Origin: Gaiellasilicea sp033857955
GTDB lineage: Bacteria; Actinomycetota; Thermoleophilia; Gaiellales; Gaiellaceae
DNA length: 64,000 nucleotides
Direction of reading: 5' to 3'
NCBI GenBank assembly: GCA_033857955.1
Contig: JAWVCW010000018.1
Location: forward strand, 16,730 to 80,729
Shown here piece after piece: positions 15,237-22,852 of the stretch. Every line of letters begins with the position of its first letter. Within the stretch, counting starts at the first letter, position 1. The notes below the pieces were generated by a model that saw only the letters and a program-made list of their open reading frames with translations, did not search any database and had not been told where the DNA came from. The position numbers and the translations under genes were made by a program.

Positions 15237-16265
15237 ATGACGAGCGTTGAGCGGGACGCGGCGGAATCGGGCGCGCTCGGCAGAGCGACCGAGCTCACGC
15301 GCAGGCTGCTCGACAACATCGAGACGGTCGTGCACGGCAAGCACGAGGAGGTCTCCCTGGTGCTCGCCTCGCTCGCCTGCGAAGGCCATGTGCTCCTCGA
15401 GGACGTGCCCGGGACGGCCAAGACCGTCCTCGCGCGGGCGCTTGCGGGCTCCGTCGAGGGCGCAACAGTGTCCCGGATCCAGTGCACGCCGGACCTGCAG
15501 CCCACCGACGTCACGGGCCTCTCGGTCTGGGACCCGCAGGATCGGCGGTTCGAGTTCCGCCCGGGCCCGATCTTCGCGAACGTCCTCCTCGTCGACGAGA
15601 TCAACCGCGCGCTGCCGAAGGCCCAGTCGGCGCTGCTCGAAGGGATGGCCGAGCGTCAGGTCACTGTCGACGGGGAGAGCCGGCCGCTGCCCAGTCCCTT
15701 TTTCCTGATCGCCACCGAGAACTCGATCGAGCAAGAGGGCACGTTTCCCCTGCCGGAAGCGCAGCTCGACCGCTTCTTTCTCCGTACCTCGCTCGGGTAC
15801 CCGACGGTCGAGCAGGAGCTCGAGATCCTCGACAACCAACTGCACGGGCACCCGCTCACCCGGCTGAGGCCGGTCGTCGCCATCGAGGATCTCGCCGACC
15901 TCGTCGCAGCGGTCGAGGAGGTCTACATCGATCCGCTGCTGAAGCGCTGGGCCGTCGAGCTCGTCCGGGCCACACGCGAGCTCGAGCAGGTCGAGGTCGG
16001 CGCGTCCGTGCGCGCCAGCCTCTCGCTCGAACGGGCAGTGCGGGCCTGGGCGCTCTTCGCCGGCCGGAGCTACGTCGTACCGGCCGACGTGGAGCGGCTC
16101 TTCGAGCCCGTCGTCGGCCACCGGCTCGTGCTCGGGGTCGACTTCGCGGTCGACGCCGAGTCCCTCGACCGGAAGCAGCTCGGCCATGTGATCTGGGACG
16201 CCTGCCTCGCCCGCGCCCCGAGGCCGCAGCCGGACTGGGACGAGGACCGCTTCGGGAGGCACTAG
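15237..16265 (+). CDS. MoxR-family AAA+ ATPase (MxaR-like)
   Basis: A 342-residue MoxR ATPase, an AAA+ chaperone that works with VWA proteins to insert cofactors or fold partners. The Walker A is a variant VPGTAKTVLA, Walker B is NVLLVDEINRA, and sensor 1 is FFLIATENSIEQEGTFPLPE followed by QLDRFF. It heads an operon DUF58 - membrane protein - VWA - small protein - VWA - quinoprotein. This repeats the type and order of mxaR, S, A, C, K and L, needed for metal insertion into methanol dehydrogenase. The start at 15237 (MTSVERD) was chosen from the -10 spacing; 15228 is an in-frame alternative. Confidence 0.92.
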   Translation: MTSVERDAAESGALGRATELTRRLLDNIETVVHGKHEEVSLVLASLACEGHVLLEDVPGTAKTVLARALAGSVEGATVSRIQCTPDLQPTDVTGLSVWDPQDRRFEFRPGPIFANVLLVDEINRALPKAQSALLEGMAERQVTVDGESRPLPSPFFLIATENSIEQEGTFPLPEAQLDRFFLRTSLGYPTVEQELEILDNQLHGHPLTRLRPVVAIEDLADLVAAVEEVYIDPLLKRWAVELVRATRELEQVEVGASVRASLSLERAVRAWALFAGRSYVVPADVERLFEPVVGHRLVLGVDFAVDAESLDRKQLGHVIWDACLARAPRPQPDWDEDRFGRH

Positions 16266-16269
16266 CTTG

Positions 16270-17184
16270 GTGACGGCGGTGCGGACCTTTCCGCTCGTCC
16301 CGCGACGGCGGTTCGTCGGCGTCTCTTTCGGGCGGCAGCGGAGCCTTCGCCGCGGCCAGGGCGACGAGGTCGTGGGCTCGCGGCCCTACCGGCCCGGCGA
16401 CCACGTCGCGTGGATCGACTGGGCCGCCTCCGCGCGGCTCTCGGCTGCCCGCGGGACCGATGAGTTCGTCGTCCGCGAGTACCTCGCCCAGGAGGCGCCG
16501 CGGGCGACGATCCTCGTCGACCGGCGGGCGTCGCTCGGCCTCTTCGGACCGGAGACGCCATGGCTCGACAAGGCTGCGGCCGTGCGCTCGGCGGGCGAGG
16601 CGATCGCGGCGAGCGCCGTCGAGGCGCTCGGTGAGGTGGCCTATCTCGACCACGCGGCACCCGCTGGGCACGCCTTCTGGCTGCCGCCTGCGGGCCGGCG
16701 CCGCATTGCGGACATCCGCGCTCGCCTCGGCGAAGCACCGTTCACAGCTCCTCCACATGCGCTCGAGCTGGGGCTCCAGACGCTGCTCCGCCACGGTCAC
16801 GTCCTCCCGCCGGGCAGCTTCGTGTTCGTCCTCTCGGACTATCTGGCGCCGATCCGGCCGGCGGAGTGGGTGCGGCTGCGCGCTCTCCGCTGGGACGTCG
16901 TGCCGGTCGTCGTCCAGGATCCGACCTGGGAGCAGAGCTTCCCGGACGTGCGTGGCGTCGTCGTGCCGTTCGCCGATCCGGCGACGGGGGCGGTCGCGCC
17001 GACGCGGTTCACGCGCCGCGAGGTGCGCGATCGTGCACTCCAGCACGAGCAGCGCCTCGACCGGTGCCTGCGGACGTTTCGCCACCTCGGCTTCGACCCG
17101 GTCGTCGTCGGCACCGAGGACGGGGTCCCGCCGCTCGCGGTCTGGGCGGCCCGCAGGCAGGCGCTACGGCGGCGGGCCGCATGA
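16270..17184 (+). CDS. DUF58 protein (MxaS-like)
   Basis: A 304-residue DUF58 protein. The family core is visible as RRGQGDEVVGSRPYRPGD followed by WIDWAASAR (the R-x-Y-x-x-G-D motif), and the second half has a degenerate VWA-like fold (ATILVDRRASLG and FVFVLSDY). No membrane span is obvious. DUF58 proteins are near-constant partners of MoxR ATPases. It may start at GTG 16270 or TTG 16267, just behind moxR. The stop overlaps the next ATG by four bases. By position it corresponds to MxaS. Confidence 0.88.
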   Translation: MTAVRTFPLVPRRRFVGVSFGRQRSLRRGQGDEVVGSRPYRPGDHVAWIDWAASARLSAARGTDEFVVREYLAQEAPRATILVDRRASLGLFGPETPWLDKAAAVRSAGEAIAASAVEALGEVAYLDHAAPAGHAFWLPPAGRRRIADIRARLGEAPFTAPPHALELGLQTLLRHGHVLPPGSFVFVLSDYLAPIRPAEWVRLRALRWDVVPVVVQDPTWEQSFPDVRGVVVPFADPATGAVAPTRFTRREVRDRALQHEQRLDRCLRTFRHLGFDPVVVGTEDGVPPLAVWAARRQALRRRAA

Positions 17185-17774
17185 GGCTGGTCGCCTTCGT
17201 GCTGGCGGCGTTCATCCTCGCGGGGCCCGCAGCGGCCGCCGACCGCGAGGTGCTCTTCGGTGACGCGTTCAGCCTCCAGACGGCCGATCCGGGCCCGTTC
17301 GACCGGCTCGCCGACGGTCGCCTGGCTTGCCTCTCCGACGCGTGCGCGGGTCGGACCGTCTCCATCGGCGGTGTCACGGTCCGCGTCCTCCCGCGCGTGA
17401 CCCGCGAGCAGGTTGCCGCTGCGAAACCGCCCTATCGGGCTCCCACGGAGCTACCAGCCCCGGCCGGAACCGGCCGCCTCGCGGGAGTCGTGTTCGCCGC
17501 CGCGGCGCTCCTCGTGCTCCTGGCGGCTGCGCTCGTCGCCGGTGAGCTCGGGCGACGGCGCGACGAGGCGCCTGTCGACAGGCTGCTCCGCGCGCTGCGC
17601 CTCGTCCGGGAGTCGGCAGCCCGCACGCCGGGCGACCGCAGGCGCGCGCTCGATCATCTCGCGTCGACGCTCGGCGAGCTGCCGCCGGCCGAACGGGCAA
17701 CCCGGCTCGCCTGGGCGCGGCCCGAGCCGGAGCCTGACGCGACTCGTGCGATCGCGGACGAGGTCGCGCGGTGA
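17181..17774 (+). CDS. Membrane-anchored exported protein of the moxR operon (MxaA position)
   Basis: A 197-residue protein with a signal peptide (VAFVLAAFILAGPAAAA), an extracytoplasmic part of about 80 residues, a single membrane helix (AGVVFAAAALLVLLAAALVA), and a charged cytoplasmic tail. It overlaps both neighbours by four bases. The family is not recognised, but membrane topology and place in the operon match MxaA/BatD-type components. The periplasmic part contains two Cys residues (ACLSDACAG) that could form a disulfide. Confidence 0.7.
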   Translation: MRLVAFVLAAFILAGPAAAADREVLFGDAFSLQTADPGPFDRLADGRLACLSDACAGRTVSIGGVTVRVLPRVTREQVAAAKPPYRAPTELPAPAGTGRLAGVVFAAAALLVLLAAALVAGELGRRRDEAPVDRLLRALRLVRESAARTPGDRRRALDHLASTLGELPPAERATRLAWARPEPEPDATRAIADEVAR

Positions 17775-18568
17775 CGACGATCCCGTTCGGCGAGCTCGAT
17801 GGGATCGCCCCCGCGACGCGACGCACGCTGGCACTGCGCGTCCTTCTGGGCCTCGCCGCGGTGGCGGCGGCGGCCGCGGTCGTCATGCTCGGCCGCGGCG
17901 GGTCGGCGCCGCCGGTCCTGTTGCCTGCCGGCTCCGACGGCCTGGTCGTCCTCGACCTCTCCGCGAGCATCTCCTCCGACACGTACGCCCGGATCGGCGG
18001 AACGCTCGACCGGCTTGCCGCCTCGGGCGGCCGCTACGGGCTGATCGTCTTCTCGGACACGGCCTACCTCGCTCTCCCGCCGGGCACGCCGGCCGCCGAG
18101 TTGCGCCCGTTTGCGCGGAGGTTCGACCTCCCGGCGGAGGCGACCGGCGCGATCGTGGCGCCGAGGAATCCATGGACGCAGACGTTCAGCGCCGGGACGA
18201 AGATCTCGACCGGGCTCCAGCTCGCGCTCGACACGATCCAGCAGCAGCGGCTCGGACGGCCCGCCGTGCTGCTCGTCAGCGACCTCGATGACGACGTCGG
18301 CGACCGCGAGCGCCTGACCAGCACGGCGCTCTCGTTCCGCCGCCTGGGCATCCCGGTCCGGGTTGTCGGGCTCAACCCCTCCGCGAGGGACGAGCGCGAC
18401 ATGGAGCGCCTGCTCCGCCGGCCGGCCGACCTCTCACAGGCGGCCCTGCCCGGCCACGGGGCGGGGAAGGGGTCGCAGGTACGGCGCTCGCTGTTCCTGG
18501 CAGTGCTCGCCGCGGCCGTCGCGCTCGCGCTCCGCGAGCTCCTGCTCACGCGCCTGGAGCGCGCGTGA
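17771..18568 (+). CDS. VWA-domain membrane protein (MxaC position)
   Basis: A 265-residue protein: N-terminal membrane helix (LGLAAVAAAAAVVML), a von Willebrand factor A domain with intact MIDAS (DLSASIS and a later LLVSDLDDD), and a C-terminal hydrophobic helix (SLFLAVLAAAVALALRELLL). VWA domains bind a divalent metal and partner proteins and couple to MoxR ATPases. It starts with GTG in the GTGA overlap. Together with the second VWA protein downstream it forms the BatA/BatB-like or MxaC/MxaL-like pair. Confidence 0.85.
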   Translation: MTTIPFGELDGIAPATRRTLALRVLLGLAAVAAAAAVVMLGRGGSAPPVLLPAGSDGLVVLDLSASISSDTYARIGGTLDRLAASGGRYGLIVFSDTAYLALPPGTPAAELRPFARRFDLPAEATGAIVAPRNPWTQTFSAGTKISTGLQLALDTIQQQRLGRPAVLLVSDLDDDVGDRERLTSTALSFRRLGIPVRVVGLNPSARDERDMERLLRRPADLSQAALPGHGAGKGSQVRRSLFLAVLAAAVALALRELLLTRLERA

Positions 18569-19077
18569 GACCGTTCCGGCTTCGGCTCGCGGCCTTCGCG
18601 TTCGCGGCGGCCGTCGCACTCCTCGTGCTCGGGTTGACGGTCCGCGCACGGAGCGGAGACGCCGACTCCCGCCTTCGCGCCGCCGTTGCGGCCTACGGGG
18701 TCGCGGCCGAGGCCGGCCGTGGCTTCGACAACGGCCTGACGAGGGCGCGCCTTCGCTCGCGGGGGCAGGCGCTTCTCACCGACGTTGCGATCGGCGAGGA
18801 TCGCGAGGCGGCGGCGCAAGCGGACGTGCTCCTGGGCGTCCTCGCAGCGGGAGGCGGCAGGTCGGCGGCCGGCGAGACGCCCGACGAGGTCGGCCGGGGC
18901 TTCTTCGAGACCGCCGTCAGGCTCGACAACGGCAACGTCGCGGCCAAGTTCGACCTCGAGCTCGTCGTGCGACGGATGCGGGCCGTCGGCGCGCGCACGG
19001 GAGCGGGGCAGGGCTCGGGCCCTCGAGGCGGCGGGCGGCGCGGCGCGGGTGCGGGCCTGCCGGGACGGGGCTACTGA
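18565..19077 (+). CDS. Small membrane/TPR-like protein of the moxR operon (MxaK position)
   Basis: A 170-residue protein with an N-terminal membrane helix (LAAFAFAAAVALLVLGLTV), a helical region, and a glycine/arginine-rich tail. The segment AVRLDNGNVAAKFDLELVVR resembles the TPR-like end of BatC-type proteins, where a similar N-x-x-A-K-x-N-L-E-L stretch occurs. No enzyme motif is seen. It lies between the two VWA genes, overlapping the first by four bases, which is the place of MxaK in the methanol dehydrogenase maturation operon. Confidence 0.7.
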   Translation: MRPFRLRLAAFAFAAAVALLVLGLTVRARSGDADSRLRAAVAAYGVAAEAGRGFDNGLTRARLRSRGQALLTDVAIGEDREAAAQADVLLGVLAAGGGRSAAGETPDEVGRGFFETAVRLDNGNVAAKFDLELVVRRMRAVGARTGAGQGSGPRGGGRRGAGAGLPGRGY

Positions 19078-19078
19078 G

Positions 19079-20032
19079 TTGACCTTTCTGACCCCACTCG
19101 GCGCGCTCGCCTGCTTCGCGGCGGTGCTGCCACTCGCCGCGCTCGCGCTCGCCCGGACGCGTGCGGCGCGCGCCGCGACCGCGGTCGGGCTCCCGGCTCG
19201 CCGACTCGGTCTCGGCCGTGCGCTGCTCCTGGCCGCCGCCTGCTGCGCCTTCGGGCTCGCGGCCGCGCAGCCTGCGCTCCGCCGCGACGACCGCCGCGAG
19301 GCGCGGACCGACGTGCAGGCGCTCTTCGTCCTCGACGTCTCCCGCTCGATGCTCGCCTCCTCGGGCCCCAAGGGCGCGACCCGGCTCGACCGCGCGCGGC
19401 GCGCGGCGCGCGAGTTGCGCGCTGCGATCCCGCAGGTGCCGGCCGGCCTTGCCGGGCTGACCGACCGGGTGCTGCCGTACCTCTTCCCGACCGTCGACGC
19501 GCGCGTGTTCGCCTCGACGCTGCGGGATGCGGTCAAGATCGAGTCGCCGCCCCCGCAGCAGGTCGCCCGCGTCGCCACGAGCTTCGACGCCCTCGCCTCG
19601 CTCGGCACGCAGGGTTTCTTCCCGTCCGGGCTCGAACGCCGCGTCTGCGTTGTCCTGACCGACGGCGAGAGCTCTCCTTTTGCAGGAGCGGGTCGCGGCT
19701 GCCGGCTCGTGGTCGTCCAGCTCTGGGATCCGGCCGAGCGGATCTTCCGCAACGGACGCGCAGAGCCGCAGTACCGGCCGGACGACTCCGCACCGGCCCT
19801 CGCCTCCCGGCTCGGGCCCGTCGCCCGGGAGAACGAGCCCGGACGAGCGCGTGAGCTGCTGAGAGCCGCGGTCGGCGACGGGCCGGTTCGCGCGCTCGCC
19901 GGCGGCGGCCGCAGCACGGTCGAGCTCGCCCCGTACGCGGCGCTCGCCGGCCTCGCTCTCGTCCTCTGGCTCGTGCTCGGGCCCGCGCGCTTGCCTGCCT
20001 CGCGGGGCAGTCGTACGATGGCTGGGGCATGA
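19079..20032 (+). CDS. VWA-domain membrane protein (MxaL / BatA position)
   Basis: A 317-residue protein with a BatA-type layout: two N-terminal membrane helices (LACFAAVLPLAALALA and RALLLAAACCAFGLAAA), a VWA domain with MIDAS DVSRSM and VVLTDGESS, and a C-terminal helix (YAALAGLALVLWLVLG). The domain is exposed outside the membrane by topology. It uses TTG at 19079, one base after the previous stop region. Its last bases overlap the ATG of the following quinoprotein gene, tying the whole MoxR cassette to a PQQ protein. Confidence 0.82.
   Translation: MTFLTPLGALACFAAVLPLAALALARTRAARAATAVGLPARRLGLGRALLLAAACCAFGLAAAQPALRRDDRREARTDVQALFVLDVSRSMLASSGPKGATRLDRARRAARELRAAIPQVPAGLAGLTDRVLPYLFPTVDARVFASTLRDAVKIESPPPQQVARVATSFDALASLGTQGFFPSGLERRVCVVLTDGESSPFAGAGRGCRLVVVQLWDPAERIFRNGRAEPQYRPDDSAPALASRLGPVARENEPGRARELLRAAVGDGPVRALAGGGRSTVELAPYAALAGLALVLWLVLGPARLPASRGSRTMAGA
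20014..20019 (+). promoter_or_regulatory. -10-like TACGAT inside the VWA gene, before the third quinoprotein
   Basis: TACGAT ends 9 nt before the ATG at 20029. It could give the third quinoprotein its own leaderless transcript in addition to read-through from the moxR operon. Confidence 0.35.
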
Positions 20033-22806
20033 GACAGGTGTTCCGAGCGGTGCTCGTCCTCGCCGTCGTCCTCTGCGGCGGAGGCGGCGCCGTCGCAGCG
20101 GACGCCACGGGGGACTGGACGGGCTTCGGCCGGACTCCGGACAACAACCGGCACTCGCCGCTGACCCAGGTCGACGCGGGCAACGTCGCGCGTATGGGCC
20201 GCGTCTTCACCGTCGACCTGCGCCGCGTCGATCCCGACGTTCGTCGCGGGCAGCAGTCGTTCCCGCTTGCGATCGACGGGACGGTCTACGTGACCACGAA
20301 CAACAACTTCGCGTTCGCGATCGACGGCGCAACCGGGAAGGTCAAGTGGGAGTACCGGCCCCGCAACAGCGGTCTCTTCGTCAACTTCGGAGTCGCCGCG
20401 AACCGCGGCCTCGCCTACTGCGGCGGCAAGCTCTTCATGACGACGCTCGACATGCAGCTCGTCGCCCTTCGGCCGAGCGACGGAGAGGTCGTCGGGAAGA
20501 TCGCGATCAGCCAGTTCGTCCCGAACGCCTCCGCGAACTACGGCTACTCGCAGACGAGCGCGCCGATCTGCGCGGGCGGAAAGGTCGTGATGGGCGCCGC
20601 CGGCTCGGAGTACGGCGTCCGTGGCTACGTGATGGCGTTCAACACCGACCTGACGCCCGCCTGGCCCAACCCGTACTGGACGATCCCACCCGAGCAGCAG
20701 CAGTGGCGCCGGCTGAGCCGGATCGTCGGTGGCGGCGTCGTCTGGACGCCGGTCACGATCGATGCCCGCACGAGCACGGTCTACTTCGGCACCGGCTCCG
20801 GGACGCCGAACTTCTACCACGACCTCCATCCCGGCCCGAACCCGCGTGCGAACTCGCTGATCGCGGTCGACCTGAACACGGGGACGCAACGCTGGTGGCA
20901 GCAGCTCGTCGCGAACGACCAGTGGAACTACGACGTCGCGCAGCCACCGCTCGTCTACGACGGCAAGGTCGGAGGGAAGACGCGGCGGATCGTCTCGGTC
21001 GCGACCAAGGAGGGCGTCTGGTTTGCGTTCGACGCCCGCACCGGCCAGGCGCTGCACGAGCGCGTGAAGGTGATCGACCGCGTCGAGCACCCGCCGCTTC
21101 GGCCCGGCGAGCCCGTGACGATCTTCCCCTCCGCGCTCGGCGGCGTGAACTACTCGCCGGCCTCGTACGATCCGGCCACGAACTACGTCTTCAACGCCGC
21201 CGCCGAGACCGCCGCCGTCCTCATCCAGGACAAGCTCACCCCGACGCAGAAGAAGCGGAAGCTGATCCAGGGCGATGTCTTTCTCGGGCTCCAGAACGGA
21301 AACTTCGGCGCCGGCCTCGCGAGCTGGCACGACCACGGCTCGATCAGCGCGATCGACGTCTCGACCGGCCGGCGCGTCTGGAAGTTCCAGACGCCGGAGC
21401 CCGAGCGGGGCGGGGTGACGACGACCGCGAGCGGGCTCGGGTTCGCCGGCGGCGGCGACGGCGTCCTGCGCGCGTTCGACGTCAAGAACGGGAAGGTGCT
21501 CTGGAAGTTCCAGACCGGCGCCCCGATCGCGTCCGGGCCGACGCTCTATCTGAACGGCGGCAAGGAGTACCTCGCGATCACGGTCGGCGGCACGCCGACC
21601 TCGTCGAACGGCGGCGTCGCGGCCGAGCTCCAGGTCTTTGCGATCGGGGGGAGCCAGCAGGAGTCGAAGCCGCCCGCCGCGCTGACGCGTGCGGCGTTCG
21701 CGGCAGCGACCGAGCCGAGCGTCGTCTCGACGCCGACCGCGCCGGAGGCCGTGCGCGCTCCGGGCGCGGCCGCGAAGGGCGCGCGGCTTTCGACCGGCGG
21801 CCCGATCGCTGTGCGCGCCTGGCTTCCGTCCGGCAACAACACCGAAGCTGCCGGCGGGCGCCTCCTCGTCGGCGGCAGGCCGGTCTCGGGCGCCCGGATC
21901 TCGGTCGACCGCTACGTGCTGCCGCGGGCAACGGGCGCGGACGGGCGCTTCACCGCCGCGATCGACGTCACGGTCGTGCGCCGCCACGTCGTCAAGGTGG
22001 TCGACCTCTCACAGGCCCGCGCCGGCGGCCGCGCGCTCACCGCCGCCGAGCGCGCGGCGGCCACCGCCGCGACCGGCGGCTTCACCGTCGCCTATCGCGT
22101 CGACGACCTGAAGGCGAGCCCCGGCAAGGGCGGTAACGTCGTCATCACCGGCCGGATCGCGACGCGCGGCGGCTTCGCGCCCGCCGGTGTCAGCCTCTTC
22201 ACCTATCGGCTCTCCGGTCGGATCACCGGCGCGGACGGCAAGCCGGTCGCAGGCGCGACCGTCGTCACGCGAACCGTCGACCGCGACTTCTGGACGTTCT
22301 CCGAGCCCTCGGACGCGGACGGGAACTACACATCGTTCTTCGCCGCGTCCGACAAGAGCCAGGAAGATCCGGTCCAGTTCTCGGTCCAGGTCGCCCTCGG
22401 CTCGGTCTCCTACTCGTCGGGCCTCGTGCCGACGGTCAAGTTCAAGCGGCTCCGGAGCGCGCGGATGGACGTCCAGCTCCCGGCCCGCGTCGGCGGCGTC
22501 CTGCCGCTGCCCTCCTCGGCGTCGTACGAGGGCGCCGTCTACCAGGGGCTCCTGGTCGGCGCCTCCGCGGGCGGGCGCGTCGTCAAGCCCGTGGCGGCGC
22601 AGTGGCCCGACGCAAAGGGCCGCTTCCGGCTCGTCCTCCCGGCTTCGGAGCGCGGGAAGACGGTGCGGCTCTGGCAGAGCAGCTTCCAGGCGTTCGCGAC
22701 CTTCCCGGCAAAGCCCGGTGGCGCCGTCGACCTGCGCACGTGGCCGGCGGGTCTCTCGCCGCGGGTCTCGACCGGGACGGCGAACGTGCGGCTCCCCGGC
22801 CAGTAG
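20029..22806 (+). CDS. Large PQQ-type beta-propeller protein with C-terminal Ig/CarboxypepD-like domains
   Basis: A 925-residue secreted protein. After a signal peptide (VLVLAVVLCGGGGAVAA) comes a propeller of about 550 residues with PQQ dehydrogenase blocks: LTQVDAGNVARMGRVFTVDL, NRGLAYCGGKLF, AAGSEYGVRGYVMAF (keeping the metal-ligand Glu), and GLGFAGGGDGVLRAFDVKNG. The active-site segment reads NDQWNYD, so the expected catalytic Asp is Asn while the +2 Asp remains. The last ~350 residues contain repeated beta-sandwich units with G-x-P-V-x-G-A-x-V patterns (GKPVAGATVVTRTVD), like carboxypeptidase-regulatory domains. It overlaps the VWA gene by four bases. Enzyme activity is uncertain; it may be a sensor, adhesin or altered enzyme. 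Confidence 0.82.
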   Translation: MRQVFRAVLVLAVVLCGGGGAVAADATGDWTGFGRTPDNNRHSPLTQVDAGNVARMGRVFTVDLRRVDPDVRRGQQSFPLAIDGTVYVTTNNNFAFAIDGATGKVKWEYRPRNSGLFVNFGVAANRGLAYCGGKLFMTTLDMQLVALRPSDGEVVGKIAISQFVPNASANYGYSQTSAPICAGGKVVMGAAGSEYGVRGYVMAFNTDLTPAWPNPYWTIPPEQQQWRRLSRIVGGGVVWTPVTIDARTSTVYFGTGSGTPNFYHDLHPGPNPRANSLIAVDLNTGTQRWWQQLVANDQWNYDVAQPPLVYDGKVGGKTRRIVSVATKEGVWFAFDARTGQALHERVKVIDRVEHPPLRPGEPVTIFPSALGGVNYSPASYDPATNYVFNAAAETAAVLIQDKLTPTQKKRKLIQGDVFLGLQNGNFGAGLASWHDHGSISAIDVSTGRRVWKFQTPEPERGGVTTTASGLGFAGGGDGVLRAFDVKNGKVLWKFQTGAPIASGPTLYLNGGKEYLAITVGGTPTSSNGGVAAELQVFAIGGSQQESKPPAALTRAAFAAATEPSVVSTPTAPEAVRAPGAAAKGARLSTGGPIAVRAWLPSGNNTEAAGGRLLVGGRPVSGARISVDRYVLPRATGADGRFTAAIDVTVVRRHVVKVVDLSQARAGGRALTAAERAAATAATGGFTVAYRVDDLKASPGKGGNVVITGRIATRGGFAPAGVSLFTYRLSGRITGADGKPVAGATVVTRTVDRDFWTFSEPSDADGNYTSFFAASDKSQEDPVQFSVQVALGSVSYSSGLVPTVKFKRLRSARMDVQLPARVGGVLPLPSSASYEGAVYQGLLVGASAGGRVVKPVAAQWPDAKGRFRLVLPASERGKTVRLWQSSFQAFATFPAKPGGAVDLRTWPAGLSPRVSTGTANVRLPGQ

Positions 22807-22852
22807 GGGCTACCCGGCAGGGGTCACCTCGCGAACGTCGAACGGCGTCAGC

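Noticed and set aside
13925..15604. Long minus-strand frame opposite the cupredoxin genes
   Set aside because: The cupredoxins have signal peptides, copper ligands and ribosome-binding sites; the opposite frame has no recognisable feature.
18064..21987. A 1307-codon open frame on the minus strand opposite the VWA and quinoprotein genes
   Set aside because: It is an antisense shadow caused by high GC at third codon positions. Its translation is Arg/Ala/Asp-rich without domains, while the plus strand has overlapping genes with clear families.
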